64,000 nt of DNA from Ceratopteris richardii (Eukaryota > Streptophyta > Polypodiopsida > Polypodiales > Pteridaceae): contig CM035423.1 of NCBI GenBank assembly GCA_020310875.1, positions 122,981,164 through 123,045,163 on the forward strand, read 5' to 3'. The first letter of the stretch is position 1, and every line of letters starts with the position of its first letter. Positions 42,541-54,948 of this stretch are shown in pieces. The notes under the pieces are model-generated. The model was not told where the DNA came from, did not search any database, and was given only the letters and a program-made list of their open reading frames with translations. The position numbers were made by a program, and so were the translations under genes.

Positions 42541-45525
42541 GGAATCATTGAGACTGGATGCCACATTGGATGACTTTGTGGTGGCTACTTCTTACATAGA
42601 GAAGGCGAGAGTGCATTTCGAAGGTGGGATTCAAGCAAATTATGCCACAATTTCGTACCCAATTGAGAAACTTAGGAGGGAATTGGAAGCATTGAAGATG
42701 CAATGAAGTCAACAAGAGGATAATGTTACTTCTCTACCTACATGATACAATGATGATTTAAACTTCAATGTGACATAGAGGATTTGTGGACTACTCAAGA
42801 CATACACTGATAGATTTGGTGCACCACATGCAACGATAGTGGCCATTTCAACATGAAATATCCTAATTGAATAAGTTGTCAATTTTGTGGCAAAGGTGGC
42901 ATGAGATGTGCAACCATGCCTACCTCAAAGGAGCTCAACAGAGAGTAATACACAAGTTCCTCACACATTTTATGTTGGTACTTCAAATATACACAACAAA
43001 GAGGAGAATCGTTCGAATTAACCTAGATATACTAGACCACTAGTGTGTTATGATTGTGGGGAATATCGTCATGTGAAAAGTAAATGCTCTCTGCTTGAGG
43101 ACACACCTCCCTATCAACATTGCCCCAATGCCAAGGATCATTGCATGAGGGAGTGTCTCCAAATATGCCCCACCCCAACTCATATGATTGTAGTCTCTTC
43201 AAGAGAAGAAGGTATGACTCCCACAATGCTTTGTTGTTTCATCACCTAGAGTACCTATGATTACTAGAGCTAGGCAAGCAACGACAACTTGTATGGAAGA
43301 GTAATAAGGAGTCAATGAAAAAGAAGAGATTAACAAGGATAATTTGAGGACCAGGTGGCCATTGAAGGAGCCTATGATAGGGTGAGCACTTCATAGAAAG
43401 GCCAACCTAGTTGCCCTCAAGAGAATGCACACAGGTGAATATTGAAGAAAACATGAAGGGGATTCATCACAAGATCAGTTTATACAAACTCATAAAAATG
43501 GATGCAAAAGTGAGAAATGATTTACTTGAAGCCATGCATTCTACCTACCTAAGTCCACCACCAAGTATAGATGCATTCATGGTGGATTTTCTTGCCACAC
43601 CATTGACAAAATACCAGAGTTTAAGATTGCCTGTTTCCATCAAAATTCAATTTTTGATAGGTTCCATTGTAGTTGATGGTTCTTGTATCAATTTGATGCC
43701 TTGTTTTACCATGAAGAAATTGAAATTGGACCTCGCAAAGGAATCTTTCATTGTGACAATAGCATACCAGCATCAAGTCACACCATTAGGCGTTATTGAA
43801 AAGGTTCCCATGATAGTTCAAGGCTGCTAATTTCTCTTGGATTTTATTGTCATTCTCCTATCCAAGGAGACATCTTACCCTCTATTCCTAGAAAGGCCTT
43901 GGCTAAGGCAAGACAAAGCATTATAAGATTGGGGAAGGAATAGGCTATGGATCTCTACAAGGGCTAATAATCAATTGTAGATACACTTGGAGGAAGGATG
44001 TGACATTGCCAAGGCAATAGGATATAGAATGGACAGTCAAGTAGATACACTTGGAGGAAGGATGTGACATTGCCAAGGCAATAGGATATAGAATGGACAG
44101 TCAAGTAATGTCTTCTCTCCCTCATGAAGACGACAATCTGTTAAGTTGGATGATGGGTAGCACAGAATGTTGCACCGTTGAAATAAGTGAAATAAATGAG
44201 GACCTAGATGAAAATGAACCATATCCACCCTCTGTGCACAAAAATGAAGTTCTTGCAAGAGAAGCACAGGGAGGCCAAAAAGAGTTCAAAAGAGGTAATT
44301 TGCACTTTATTAGTAAGGAAAGAGGTAAATCAAGTGATTGTAGGGAACTAGATGTAGAAGTCAAAACAGGGCCACATGTGGCCCAAGGTGGCCCATGGGC
44401 AAGATCTCTCAAGTAATCAAGGTAGGTACCTAAATTTTGGTGGTCATGGTGAGAAACCTAGGCGACTAAATTTTGGCACACCTTTGGAAATCTCGCACCT
44501 ATTTTTTGGTGATTCCCATGGATTTGGGAAATTACATCTTGAAGGGCCACCACAAAGTACGCACCTAGTAGATATTGGGCAAGGATGCAAGGAGGCTTCC
44601 CTTGGTCAAAATGGGCCAATTTTCTATGTGGAACCGAGTCTTCCTATGGAGCAAGATGAACAAACTTTTTGTAGGCACCTCTCGGGAGACTAGTGTCTCC
44701 ATTTGGGCTACACAATTATGTAAGGAGAAAACAAGTAATCATGATGAATTTGACAATTTTATGGACACAAGGCTAGAAGGTTTCAAATCTTTGCAAGCAC
44801 CTTCGGAGGCTAATTTTGATGCTAGGACCAGAGAAGACCTCACGTTTCCAGATATTCTAGATGGGTAGACCAGGGGAGACATCGTGGAGCATAAGCTCAA
44901 TGCTACCCCAACACATAGTGTTGATGACTTTTCAAGTGAGGCTACCCAAGAAGTACTTGCTCAAGAAGTGAACCTTGGAGATAAAGAAAAGCCGCAAGTA
45001 GTCCACCTAGCCACATGGTTGTCTCATTATCCATTCTTATTATAGAAGGTAATCTCTCTTCTTTAAACCTATAAAAGTGCCTTTGCTTGGCCTACAAGGA
45101 TCTATTAGGTATTCTAGAGGAGCTTGGATTGCATTGAATACCCTTAGGAGAGAGAGCTACACCTATAAGAAAGGTCATATCGACTCAATCCCAAATATAT
45201 AGAGGCAACCAAGGTGGAAATAACAGAATTAAAGGAGGCAGGTATTATTGTTCTTGTAGAACACTCAAGGTGGATTTCATCTATGGTTATTGTACCTAAG
45301 AAAAATTATGGCGAAATAAGAGTGTGTGATGATTTTCGTGCTTTGAACAAAGTGAATCTTCAAGATGGTTTCCCTCAACCCTTCACAGAGCAAACACTGG
45401 AAGAAGTAGACAGACACACTTTGTATAGTTTTCTTGAGGGATTTTGTGGCTACAATAAAATTCTTATTCACCCTGAAGATAGAGACAAAACAGCCTTTGT
45501 CACTCCATGGGACACTTTTGTTCAC
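42540..45525 (+). mobile_element. Gypsy relic related to the young gypsy element
   Basis: Contains the gag end (LRLDATLDDFVVATSYIEKA, YPIEKLRRELEALKMQ), cysteine knuckles (CYDCGEYRHVKSKC, HCPNAKDHCMREC), the protease region (SIKIQFLIGSIVVDGSCINL, TPLGVIEKVPMIVQG) and the start of reverse transcriptase (EITELKEAGIIVLVEHSRW, DDFRALNKVNLQDGFPQPF, GFCGYNKILIHPEDRDKTAF). Residue-for-residue similarity to 9577-12000 shows common ancestry. It is broken with many breaks, its 3' half is absent, and it ends exactly where a Copia-A LTR stub begins. No LTR of its own was found. Confidence 0.85.
43977..44104 (+). repeat. 64-bp tandem duplication
   Basis: Two adjacent copies (43977-44040 and 44041-44104) starting GTAGATACACTTGGAGGAAG. 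They are identical as far as I can read, so the duplication is much younger than the relic that holds it. Confidence 0.92.
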
Positions 45526-45990
45526 ACACATCACTACCGAAATATATCAACAAATATCACTAATGAAATATATGAACAAATCCTCCCCGAGAGTGATACA
45601 ATGAACAAGGAGTTGGCACTCATGTATAAGGAAGTGCCAAGCTTTGTGGAAAGAGATCAATCCACAAAAGGAAGTAAGCCCAAAGCTTTACGAAAAGGTT
45701 CAAACTTCTCCTGAGGCAGAGCCTTTGTGAAAATATTTGTAATGTTATCCTATGTGGGCACATATTCCAAACTGATCCCCCCATCAAAGAAGCTCTCCTT
45801 GACATAATGATAATAAACCTCAATGTGCTTTGTGCGAGCATAGAACATGGGGTTCCTTGCGATTTCCAATGCACTCTGATTGTTGGTGAAGATTGTGGTG
45901 GCAAAAGACTGATCAACACTCAAATCAGCCAAATGGCATCTGAGCCAAAGTGGACACACAAGTGTCATTGCAATGAGCCCAATCAGAGTC
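45526..45990 (-). mobile_element. Copia-A copy 3, 3' end fragment with LTR stub
   Basis: Minus strand. The last part of RNase H (TIFTNNQSALEIARNPMF, YARTKHIEVYYHYVKESF) and the 3' leader run into only the first 28 bases or so of the 3' LTR (45526-45553, complement of TGTTGATATATTTCGGTAGT), which abuts the gypsy relic. Broken. Confidence 0.8.
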
Positions 45991-46559
45991 AAAAAAGCAT
46001 GTTTTCATGAATATGTTTATAATCACCAAACATGGACGTGATTTTCTTAGCCAAGTAGAGCCTATACTTTTCTACATGATGAGGTCTAGGAAATTTCTCT
46101 ATAATCCTTTCTACTCACTCGAACACCATCACAAACCTCTTGAATTTGAAATGGGTCTTACAACAAATTCATTTCTTTCATTATTTTTTTAAAAATAAAC
46201 CATTTTAAGCATGCATTCTTGTTCAATTTCAATAGTTTCAAAACATTACAGTAATTGATAATTTCATTCCAAAAATGTGCTCACTCAAAGCTACTAAACA
46301 TGTTTAAACCTAGCACATTTTTTGCATGATCTCTTGTAATTTTCATTCCCTTTTTCTTCTGACCAGATTTTTCAATCAAATCTAAAAAAGGATTTATTCA
46401 TTTTGAACCATTCTCAATCCTATAGGATTTTCTTTCATTTATTTAAAACTTCATATCTCAAAAGTCAAATGCACCAATTGTTTTTCTAGATCCTTCTGAT
46501 GTAAATCCTTCTTATGTTATATATTTTGTAGATTGTTTCTATATTGCATGTAGTTGTTT
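45991..46559. other. Unassigned AT-rich stretch
   Basis: No coding signal that I trust and no match to other parts of the window that I can see. It may belong to the partial DNA element to its right, since no inverted terminus was found closer in. Confidence 0.35.
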
Positions 46560-47219
46560 AACAACTCCCAAAGCATTGAACAATATCCACATAAACCATC
46601 ATCACCATCTCCTAAAAATATAATAAAATCATGAAGCTTATGAAAAGGTGGGTACCTTCCAGTTGGAGGATCAATTGGATAAATAGCTCCATTTGTCCAT
46701 ATATCAATATTCTTTATGGCTTCGTTGTTTAATGCTTCAACTTCACAAGATTATAGAGCTCTTTGGAATACATTTCTCATTGTTGCATACTCATGAATGA
46801 GCACAATATGGGTATGGAACTTATCATGCAGAGTCTTGTTGGTTGAAAGCTCGTTGAAAGTGTCTAGATTGAGGTTCTCTACGGCAAAGTATCTAGATTA
46901 TGAAAAAGAGAGTATTATGTCGGTGTATTTTGAAAAATAGAGTAAAAAAATAGAACACGTCCTAGAAGCACATTATATAGATCGGAAAGAGAAAAAGTTC
47001 AAATTTTTTGAACATTCGAAGGACACAAACTTTGGGGATATCACTTTTCATTATTTTCACACGAACTTTCTCTCTCTTCCAAAACAAATATATTCATGTG
47101 AGATACATTTTAAAAGAACCTACACATGGTTTTTAAAAATGATTTGAAAAGATTAATCTTGATTAAGCACAACTAATTTAAATCCTTACACAACCCAATT
47201 TTTACCATTTTTTGCCCTA
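46560..47219 (-). mobile_element. Partial second copy of the DNA element (left-end portion)
   Basis: Read on the minus strand from 47219: TAGGGCAAAAAATGG, GTGTAAGGATTTAAATTAGT, TGTGCTTAATC, a GAAGAGAGAGAAA block and a CTATATAATG TATA box (46980-46971), all in the same order as 27063-27317. It then encodes a longer version of gene X (THIVLIHEYATMRNVFQRAL, KNIDIWTNGAIYPIDPPTG, RYPPFHKLHDFIIFLGDGDD), with an in-frame stop before SCEVEALNNEA. It has no palindrome or hairpins. It lies at the edge of Copia-A copy 4. Confidence 0.75.
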
Positions 47220-47221
47220 TG

Positions 47222-50200
47222 TAATATTTGGTACTTTAACAATGGTGCCCAAACATATTCCCTCACTTGAGCATCTCCCTACTAGGAGATTATCACATGT
47301 TCAAACAAATACTATTAGCATGTTGTGAAAGCTGAAAAATTCATCCTTACTATTGTTAATGGTTGTATATTAACATTATCACATCATTTACACATGGACG
47401 GGATCAAGAAGAACTTGTTACTAGTGGTAGCACTAGCCAAGATTCCCTTGATAGTTAAGTCTTTATATTATAGGTGTACAATTCAAGATCTCTTTACAGG
47501 TGATAAAGGCATTACATCCATTATAATATGGTGTGGGCTTTATATCTTGCAAATTATGAAAAATATATAGATGGATATTCATGTGTAGTTCAAGATTTGA
47601 AATCCATCTTAGATGCAAAGCTTTCACGTGCATCTTTTGTTCATGTGAATTGTTCTAGTTTTCCACACTTGCAAAAATATCATATGGAATCCTCTTTACC
47701 TAATCTTGAGGCACCTCTTAAAAATGTATATGAGACCTTCAATTTCGGCAAGATGTAGTGTTGTTCCTTTCCCAAAGGTGTTATGATAACAATTGAAAGT
47801 AAGTTGCAACCTATTCATAGAAATGTACATAGTCCAATGTAGACACCATCTTTTGGTAGTTATCTATACTTCATGACTCTTATAGATTAATTTTCTAAGT
47901 ATACATGGTTTTATCCACTCAATTCAAATTTTGAAGCTTATTAGCTGATTTAGTTAGTTATTATTCATGGCTAGAGATATGTCAACATGTAAAGTAGGCA
48001 ATCTTCATTGTGATCAAGGGCAAAAAAAAACTTTTGAATTAAACACATTTTTGCCTTAGACTGGAAAATAATGTCATATACACCATAAAAATGTTATTAT
48101 TAAGAAAAAATATATATCTCTCATCAAAATGGAAAGATATCAAGCATTACCTCATAGTTTTCTAGCTTAATGTCATAATGTGTGTTGTGTATATACTTAA
48201 TTTGTCCCATTGAGACATAAGAGTCTATCACTCATAATGAGTCTTTGCATGGTAGCAAGCCATCTATTGCTTGTATGTGTGTCTTGGTTGTTTGGCATAT
48301 GTGTTACTATCTAAGAAACAATGAAAAAAATTGGATGATAAGGTTGTGAAATGTTATTTTACTACTACATTTGTAAAAGCAAAGGCCATTGTTTATATTA
48401 TACATATAAGTTGGCTAGTTTAGATGTAATTTTTGCGGAGGATGTACTTCAACCTCTACTTTCATGTATCATAGAATCTTCAATGAGCTCAAAAATAACG
48501 CATAATAGAATATGAATGCTAGTATTTTCCCCCTTTTCCCTAATGGGCACTCAAATGTATCTCTTGGTGAGGCAAAGTTCTCAAACTACACAAGTTCTGA
48601 ATGAGCACATAAATTATTTTATTTTTAATACAAATATATGTGGTGCACTTGTTAATGAGAGAGGGAATATTAATGAGACAAAATCACTTGAATTTCTTAG
48701 TTCAAACTTTAAGAGAAAGTAAGTTAAATTCATCTTTTTCTTATCATATTTTTTCAAGCTCCCATGGTGCTTCTTTTGCATCACATTTCTATGCAATGGT
48801 TGTTTTTTGCCTTCAAATGATAATGAGAAAATTTTCTTTGATAAAACACAAAAGAAAAGATTGTTGCAAATTCAAGAATGCACACTATTGATTGATGAAA
48901 ACACGACATGATTGGTATGAAAAAATGTATGCCAACTTATTAGCACATGGATTTCAAAAAATTCCAACTAAAAGGACCTTTTATGTAAAGGTTACAAATG
49001 ATGTGCTTCAAATCATTATTATTTATATTGATGATATGATCCTCGTTGGTTCTAATGAGATGCATATTTTTTATTTAAGACTCATTTGTATGCCTCTTTT
49101 GAAATCTAAAACTTGGAGCATTTTCATCGTTATTTGGGCATTGATTTCATGCAAGCTAATGGTGGCTCTAGTTCATGTCAAATAAAATGCATTGACACTT
49201 TATTGCAATATTCTTTCTTTGAGGATAAACCCTTTGCAACTCCCAGAGGCAGGTTTGTAATTGAGTTTTCATGATGTTATTTGATGTTGATCTCTATTAG
49301 CAACCTATTCAATGCCTCACTTATATATGCATTACTCAACATGACATTCGATTCTTTGTCTGTCAGATGAGTTCATGTATCACCCAATGTCAAGCATTGG
49401 TAGGCAATTAAGAATATCTTTTGGCACTTATGTTGTACTCAAAAACTTGGATTTTTTTATTCCAAGGGGCAATCACTATCACCAAGATTACATGATTCTT
49501 ATGAATATAACTATGTTCACAACAGTTGTGTGCCTAAAAGTGGTTTGATTCATGCTTGGCAAATCATGATATCTTGGTTGAGTAAGAAGTAGCCTATTGT
49601 GGCCATTTTTTATTATAAGGTTAAGTATATGGCAACTTCCATAGTTACTTTCTAAATGTGTGTGGTTGACGTGTCTTATTGATGATTTTCATGTTGCTCA
49701 GACTTCTTCCACCATCATATTTACTCATAATCAAAGCATGTTTGCAATAAGTATTGCATGTTTGCAATAAGCACATTGAGATGCATTATCATTATATCAA
49801 AAGGGGACTCTCTATTGTGGAGACTACTTTGGCTTTTGTACCCACATGAATAATGTTGTAGAACCTTTCATAAAGATCTACTTCATGAGAAATGAAGCTT
49901 TTTGAAAGCTTTGGGCTTATTGGATTTATCTTTATCCAAATTGGTTGGCACTTCATTATGCATAAGCACCAATTTCTTGTTCATCATATCATTATTACAA
50001 AGGATTTTTTAGTATATTTTGGCAATGATCTATGTAAACAGCTTAGGATTTCCAAGATACTTTTTCCCATCTTCAAAAGGTTCTTTTATCTTGGTTTGTG
50101 TACATGCACATAAGCCTAATATTCCCCGTATATTAATACATTCCACACTTATTAATACATTGTGCTATACTCCTAAGCTTCTTCTTTTTCTCATGCTCTT

Positions 50201-50229
50201 TGTGTCCTCTTGTTCCTCAAAGTCCAACA
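47222..50229 (+). mobile_element. Copia-A copy 4, heavily decayed
   Basis: Plus strand. Starts within the protease region (TTTGGTACTTTAACAATGG, cf. 61108) and runs through integrase, reverse transcriptase (IYIDDMILVGSNE) and RNase H to a decayed 3' LTR (50006-50229, ending AGTCCAACA). It carries very many breaks and is the oldest-looking Copia-A copy here. Confidence 0.85.
50006..50229 (+). repeat. Copia-A copy 4, decayed 3' LTR
   Basis: Aligns by order with 59436-59665 (TTTAGTATATTTTGGCAATG, CTTTTTCCCATCTTCAAAAG, TCCTAAGCTTCTTCTTTTTC, TCCAACA) but with many substitutions. Confidence 0.75.
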
Positions 50230-50289
50230 TACCTATTATTACTAAAATTCACTACCAAGTCAATCCTATCCAATATTGAAATATCAGTT

Positions 50290-51595
50290 TTTTTTTTACT
50301 TGGAATACGTAAAGAATTTGCAAAAATGAAGCATTCCCACTAGCACAAATAAGTACAATCTCCCCAAATCACTTAATAGGATTAAAAAAAATTAATTTTC
50401 GTCTGATGATATTCCCATTAGGAGAAAACTCAATTGAAGTAAAGAAAACTTCTTGAGGGACAATATGTTTAGTTGCATCACTTTGAAAATATCAAAATAT
50501 CAGTCCACATTAAACATACATTGATCATAAGATGATGGATCATAACTACATTGTGTTGTAAAAGCCCATTCTTCCATTCTTCATAAAATTGGAGATCTTA
50601 ATTTCATAAGCAAAGGTATCTAAAAGAAGCATTATAGCCTCTTCAGTAGTCAATTTTTATAAGCATTTAATAACATGAACATTATTCTCAAATCACTTGT
50701 AAAATTGTTTCTACTTTTCTTTTCCTTATCATCCTTTTCTTATTTCTTTGATTGTATAGCATGATAGATTTCCAGTTCTAAGAGGAAGAGCTAATTTTAC
50801 CCATTGCCTTAGCAATAAAATGCTCATATATAAAATGCACCAAACATTTTCTTTCTTGATTGGTCCTCTTGTAAAATCATATAAACAATGTCTTCAAATA
50901 AAAAGGTGTCAAGATTTACTTTCATCATGAAATGAAGAATGAAGGCAAAAATCAAAAGCGAATCATTAAGAATAGTTTGCAAAATCAAATTGTCTTGAAA
51001 TCCATGATCTTTGCCAAAAAAAGAAGTCAATAGAATCATTATTCGTGGGCAATGTGCCCACTCTCCAACTATTTTTAGAGGCTAAGTAGCATAAGCCTCA
51101 TTTCTTTGTAATATATATGGCAAGAGTATCTCAAGTATTTATAAATGTTTTACATGAGAGACTACACAGAATGATATCTGATCGAAAAAGAATCAAAGCA
51201 TGTGTCTATGCATCTTTTCCTTTCCATCAAAGTTGTTTTACAATGGCTAGGGATGCTAATGTTACACTTGATATTGTCAAAATAAGAATTGTAGAAAAAC
51301 TAGAACTTGCACCGTCCTCACGATCACTTGAATTAGTTGCATTTTGTTAATTGTAGCTACAATAAAATGTATTGAATACTTGCAACAATGTTCTATAGGC
51401 CTTTTGCTACCATCACATATGCCCATGATAGAGAGTTCAAACCCTCCAACATGTCCTCAACAACCAACATATAAAACCCATTATTGTTATTGTCCTTTGC
51501 AAGTGATTATACTTTGGTGTAGTAAATTGACTATTTATGAGAAAAAATGAAGAGAGGACTTGTCCTCAACAACCAACAGAATACATCATTGTCAT
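50290..51595 (-). mobile_element. Copia-A copy 5, gag and protease part, heavily decayed
   Basis: Minus strand. Matches 1-1496 of copy 1 in order: protease region, gag (LQTILNDSLLIFAFILHFMM, DIVYMILQEDQSRKKM) and the gag start near 51590. It faces copy 4 tail to tail and is cut on its right by the gypsy LTR at 51596. It has many breaks. Confidence 0.75.
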
Positions 51596-51972
51596 TGAAC
51601 ATAGTTAGCAATTCTACCCAAGTAGGAAATCGGCTGCATGTAAGAGAGATTGATGAGAAACTCTACCACTCCTATGTCAGACATAGAGAAACAGCTAGTG
51701 AGTGTAGGACTTTCCTAAACTCTCTAAAAGACTTGCAAATGAGAACACATAATAAGTTGTGTGTGCAACTCTCCTCCCATCCTTTATATCCCCTTGTATT
51801 CAAAATAGCAATGCTCTGGAATGATCTAGTGCCGACATGTGGCCACCATGCAACACTCATTCCCATTACCATTGAATACTTTATGATATCCCTCGAGCTA
51901 GGGACCTTGGCTATGACTAGCCCTTGTCGCATACACACATGTGGTGGTCTCTGTGGATCAATGTCTAACATT
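51596..51972 (-). repeat. Gypsy relic 3' LTR (about 377 bp)
   Basis: Begins TGTTAGACATTGATCC at 51972, next to the polypurine tract, contains GATATAAAGG (TATA-like) and ends near TATGTTCA at 51596, where Copia-A copy 5 resumes. The partner LTR was not found. Confidence 0.65.
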
Positions 51973-54015
51973 CTCTCCCCCTTCTAAAGATCATTGTCCT
52001 CAATGACCAATGAGGGAAAATACTTGCAAACTAGAGCTTTTGATACCCAAGTAGATTATGTAAGTGGTAATCCTCTGCAGCTACTAGATACTCCTGGATG
52101 ACATATTTTCTCAACCATTTCTATCTCTGACCTATTATCCTATCTAGAGAATGATCTATGTTATCATTTTCATGCAAAGAAAAATACCCTCTATTAGATT
52201 ATTCTCACTAGAAATATAGATTCTAAGTTTACTTACATGAAACATTGGATGGACTCTGTAAGCTAGAGGAAGCTCTAATCGGTAAGCAATATCACTAAGC
52301 TTCTTAACTATCTTGCAAGGTCTACAAAACCTTGATGAGAGCTTAGTGCACTTCCTTGTGGATAGTGAAGTAGATCTAGCTGGCACTTGAAGAAAAAATA
52401 TATCTCCTTCCTCAAAAACTCTAGGAGATCTCTTCCTCTCATCATATTCTTTTGCACTATTTCTAAATTTTCTTGGAGATTTGCTAAGGACTCTGAAGCA
52501 CTAGGACATTTCTTTGGCATTCCTATGGTACTAGGAGCGATCGGGCTCATGTCATAATCTATCTCAAAAGGAGACATTCTTATCACTTTATGAGGTATAT
52601 TATTACAAGCAAACTCTACTTAGGACCACAAAACGGGCTAGTCATACTACCTCAAAATCCAATATGTCCTCATAGGACTTGACCTGGATAGGTAGATCTA
52701 CTACTCGTTGGTCTCATGTGTTAGTACCGTTTTTGTCGGCTAACTCAACTATGAGGAATCCTTTGACCACACAATGTAACCTTGTGACAAGTCGGGAACT
52801 AATGATATTATGTGTAGACCCAGTGTCAAAGAGGACCTTGACATGTTGTCCTGCCATAACTTCTCTCATGACAATGAGTTCTGTATCAAGAAACTTGTAT
52901 CCTTTCTATCCCACTAGTGAAAGCACATCATCAAGCACAAAAGACACCTTCTTCATGACGGTCATGGTCACTATAGGAGATGATATCTGAGATGGAAAAT
53001 CTCCAAAATCCTCATCTGCATCACTCCCTGCCTGTGTGAAATTTATGACTGGTGGCTATTATCTTTTTCTTCTTAGGAGAGTCTTTGAATCAATGTTGTC
53101 CTAAGCACCCATAGCATAACCCTTCTTTCATTGCCTTCTCTTTCTGCTATCTTTCTGAGGCTCTGCATTGGTCAAGTTAGGAGTACTAGTGGGAAAGGGC
53201 CGTGACTCATCCTAGTCCATGAGCATCTCTCTGCCTATAAGCCCATGCCCCTATGACCGTCCTCGTAGACTAGAGCCATCTCTATGGTATGTGACAAAGA
53301 GTGATATCTTTCCTTTCTTACTAAAGGTCGAATGGTTTCTCTAAGTCCCAAGAAGAACTTGTAAACTTGGAGAAACTCTGGAATAGATCCAAGTACTTTA
53401 AGAAGTACCTCCCTATACTTGTATGCATAGTCCTAAATTGTTTGGTTTTTCTTACTAATGAAAAACCAAGTATCTAGTGCCCTAGACCTCTCATCTGATG
53501 GCATGAAATTATTATAAGAAAGGACTTTAGATTGTTCCCAAGTAGTGGGCTCTTCCTTTTCCTATTCGATTTTATGCTATCACCTATGGGAACCATCCAT
53601 GAGATTATAGGTAGCCTGCTAAATCTTATGTCTATCGTCCATGATATGGCATAATTAGAAGTAATGCTCCAACTTGTTGAGCCATTGCTCAACATCATTA
53701 GTAGTTTGTGCACTAGTGGAGCCGTGATATCGTGGTGGCTTCGGATCCTTAAGCTTCCATCTAGCTTCTCTCACTAGGACACTCTCGCTAGGAACTTCTA
53801 GAGCCGGATGCTCACCTACAGTATCTAATTCCATTCTTGGAAGGTCACTCTTTCATACTACTTCATCCTTCTTGAAGCTACATATGTGCTCTAAGATGCT
53901 CTAAAGCATACTCCCTAACTGAGAGATACTAGCACTTATGGTTTCTATGGTATCAATAGAGTGGTCAACCATGTGCATGTCATCCCTAAGAGGTGAAGAT
54001 GATCCTGAGTCCATG
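51596..54015 (-). mobile_element. Minus-strand gypsy relic (LTR, integrase end, protease, gag)
   Basis: From right to left: gag (about 53050-54015, with EFLQVYKFFLGLRETIRPLV), protease (VKVLFDTGSTHNIISSRL, near 52830), integrase C-terminal part (KLSSRFCRPCKIVKKLSDIA, YRLELPLAYRVHPMFHVSKL, 52150-52590), a polypurine tract (AGAAGGGGGAGAGAA, 51973-51988) and a 3' LTR (51596-51972). The K-L-S-x-R-F...Y-R-L-x-L-P...H-P-x-F-H-V-S module is typical of chromovirus-type plant gypsy integrase. Reverse transcriptase is absent. Many breaks. Confidence 0.8.
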
Positions 54016-54030
54016 ACTAAGAAAGAGTAG

Positions 54031-54112
54031 AATCCTTTTTATGTTTTTTATTGTTTTCTCTTCTTTTTTTATGTTTTTTATTGTTTTCTCTTCTTTTTTT
54101 ATGTTTTTTATC
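54031..54112. repeat. 30-bp T-rich tandem repeat, about 2.7 copies
   Basis: The unit TTTTTATGTTTTTTATTG followed by TTTTCTCTTC repeats at 54031, 54061 and 54091. It lies just upstream (minus-strand sense) of the gypsy gag start. Confidence 0.9.
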
Positions 54113-54948
54113 TATGTTTATGTATATGCCTAAAGTAAAGAGTGGTAGCAAAAAGTAATTAGTCACAAGCCTTTGTAAAGAAAATAATAAAACAACAAGT
54201 ATCTATGCATGCAAAATTTTTAAAAATTTAATTAGCTTCTCTACTTTTATGCAGGAATCATCTATGCATGCAAAATTTTTAAAATTTTCATTAGCGTTTC
54301 AATAAGAAAATATTGAAAATCAGAAAATTATCAACTAAGTGCTCTACATGCACTTCTAAGCAAGTGTGCTAGTGGGCACATAATATACAAAAATATAAAT
54401 AAAGGGCGCTACACACCATTGAATAAAACTCCACGTGCTTGCGGCATGGATAAAATGGCAAGAACGTTGGATGTTCCTACTTTCTCCTCTCTATACCTAC
54501 AAAAAGGACATGCTACCATCCTACTTGTACCAAAAGTGCAAAGCTAAACAGGCATATGGGCAAACATATATGCATATGCCGTGTGCCTATGCTTATCTTA
54601 AATGCAAAATAATGCATAAAAGAGTAGAAATGCATAACATCACGAGAAAACTTATCTTAAGTATTGAAAATTCTACCTCCAGGTATGGTGCAGGTACTAG
54701 AAATGATCAGCATGTGGCTCTCTTGAGTCTTCAAGTTGCTCTCGATCCTCCTCGTTAAGAAAATGTGCTTCAATGAGAGTCATTGATAGTGGACAGCCAT
54801 CTTTCACCAAATGATAGCTTTCAAACAATCACTCTCTGAGTAGAGATTGCATAATAAGTGGAATCACTCCATTTGGATGACCAGTGAAGAACTTATGGCC
54901 AAAAGAGTGAGGTTAGGTTTTGGAGCTATGCCCTTCTAGAGGGGGTAT
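54113..54948. other. Unassigned stretch with a short dispersed repeat
   Basis: No convincing gene. TCTATGCATGCAAAATTTTT occurs twice (about 54202 and 54260) with similar flanks. The last bases (CTTCTAGAGGGGGTAT, 54934-54948) look like a polypurine tract in front of the LTR-like block that follows, so the right part may be the 3' end of a plus-strand gypsy element. Confidence 0.4.
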
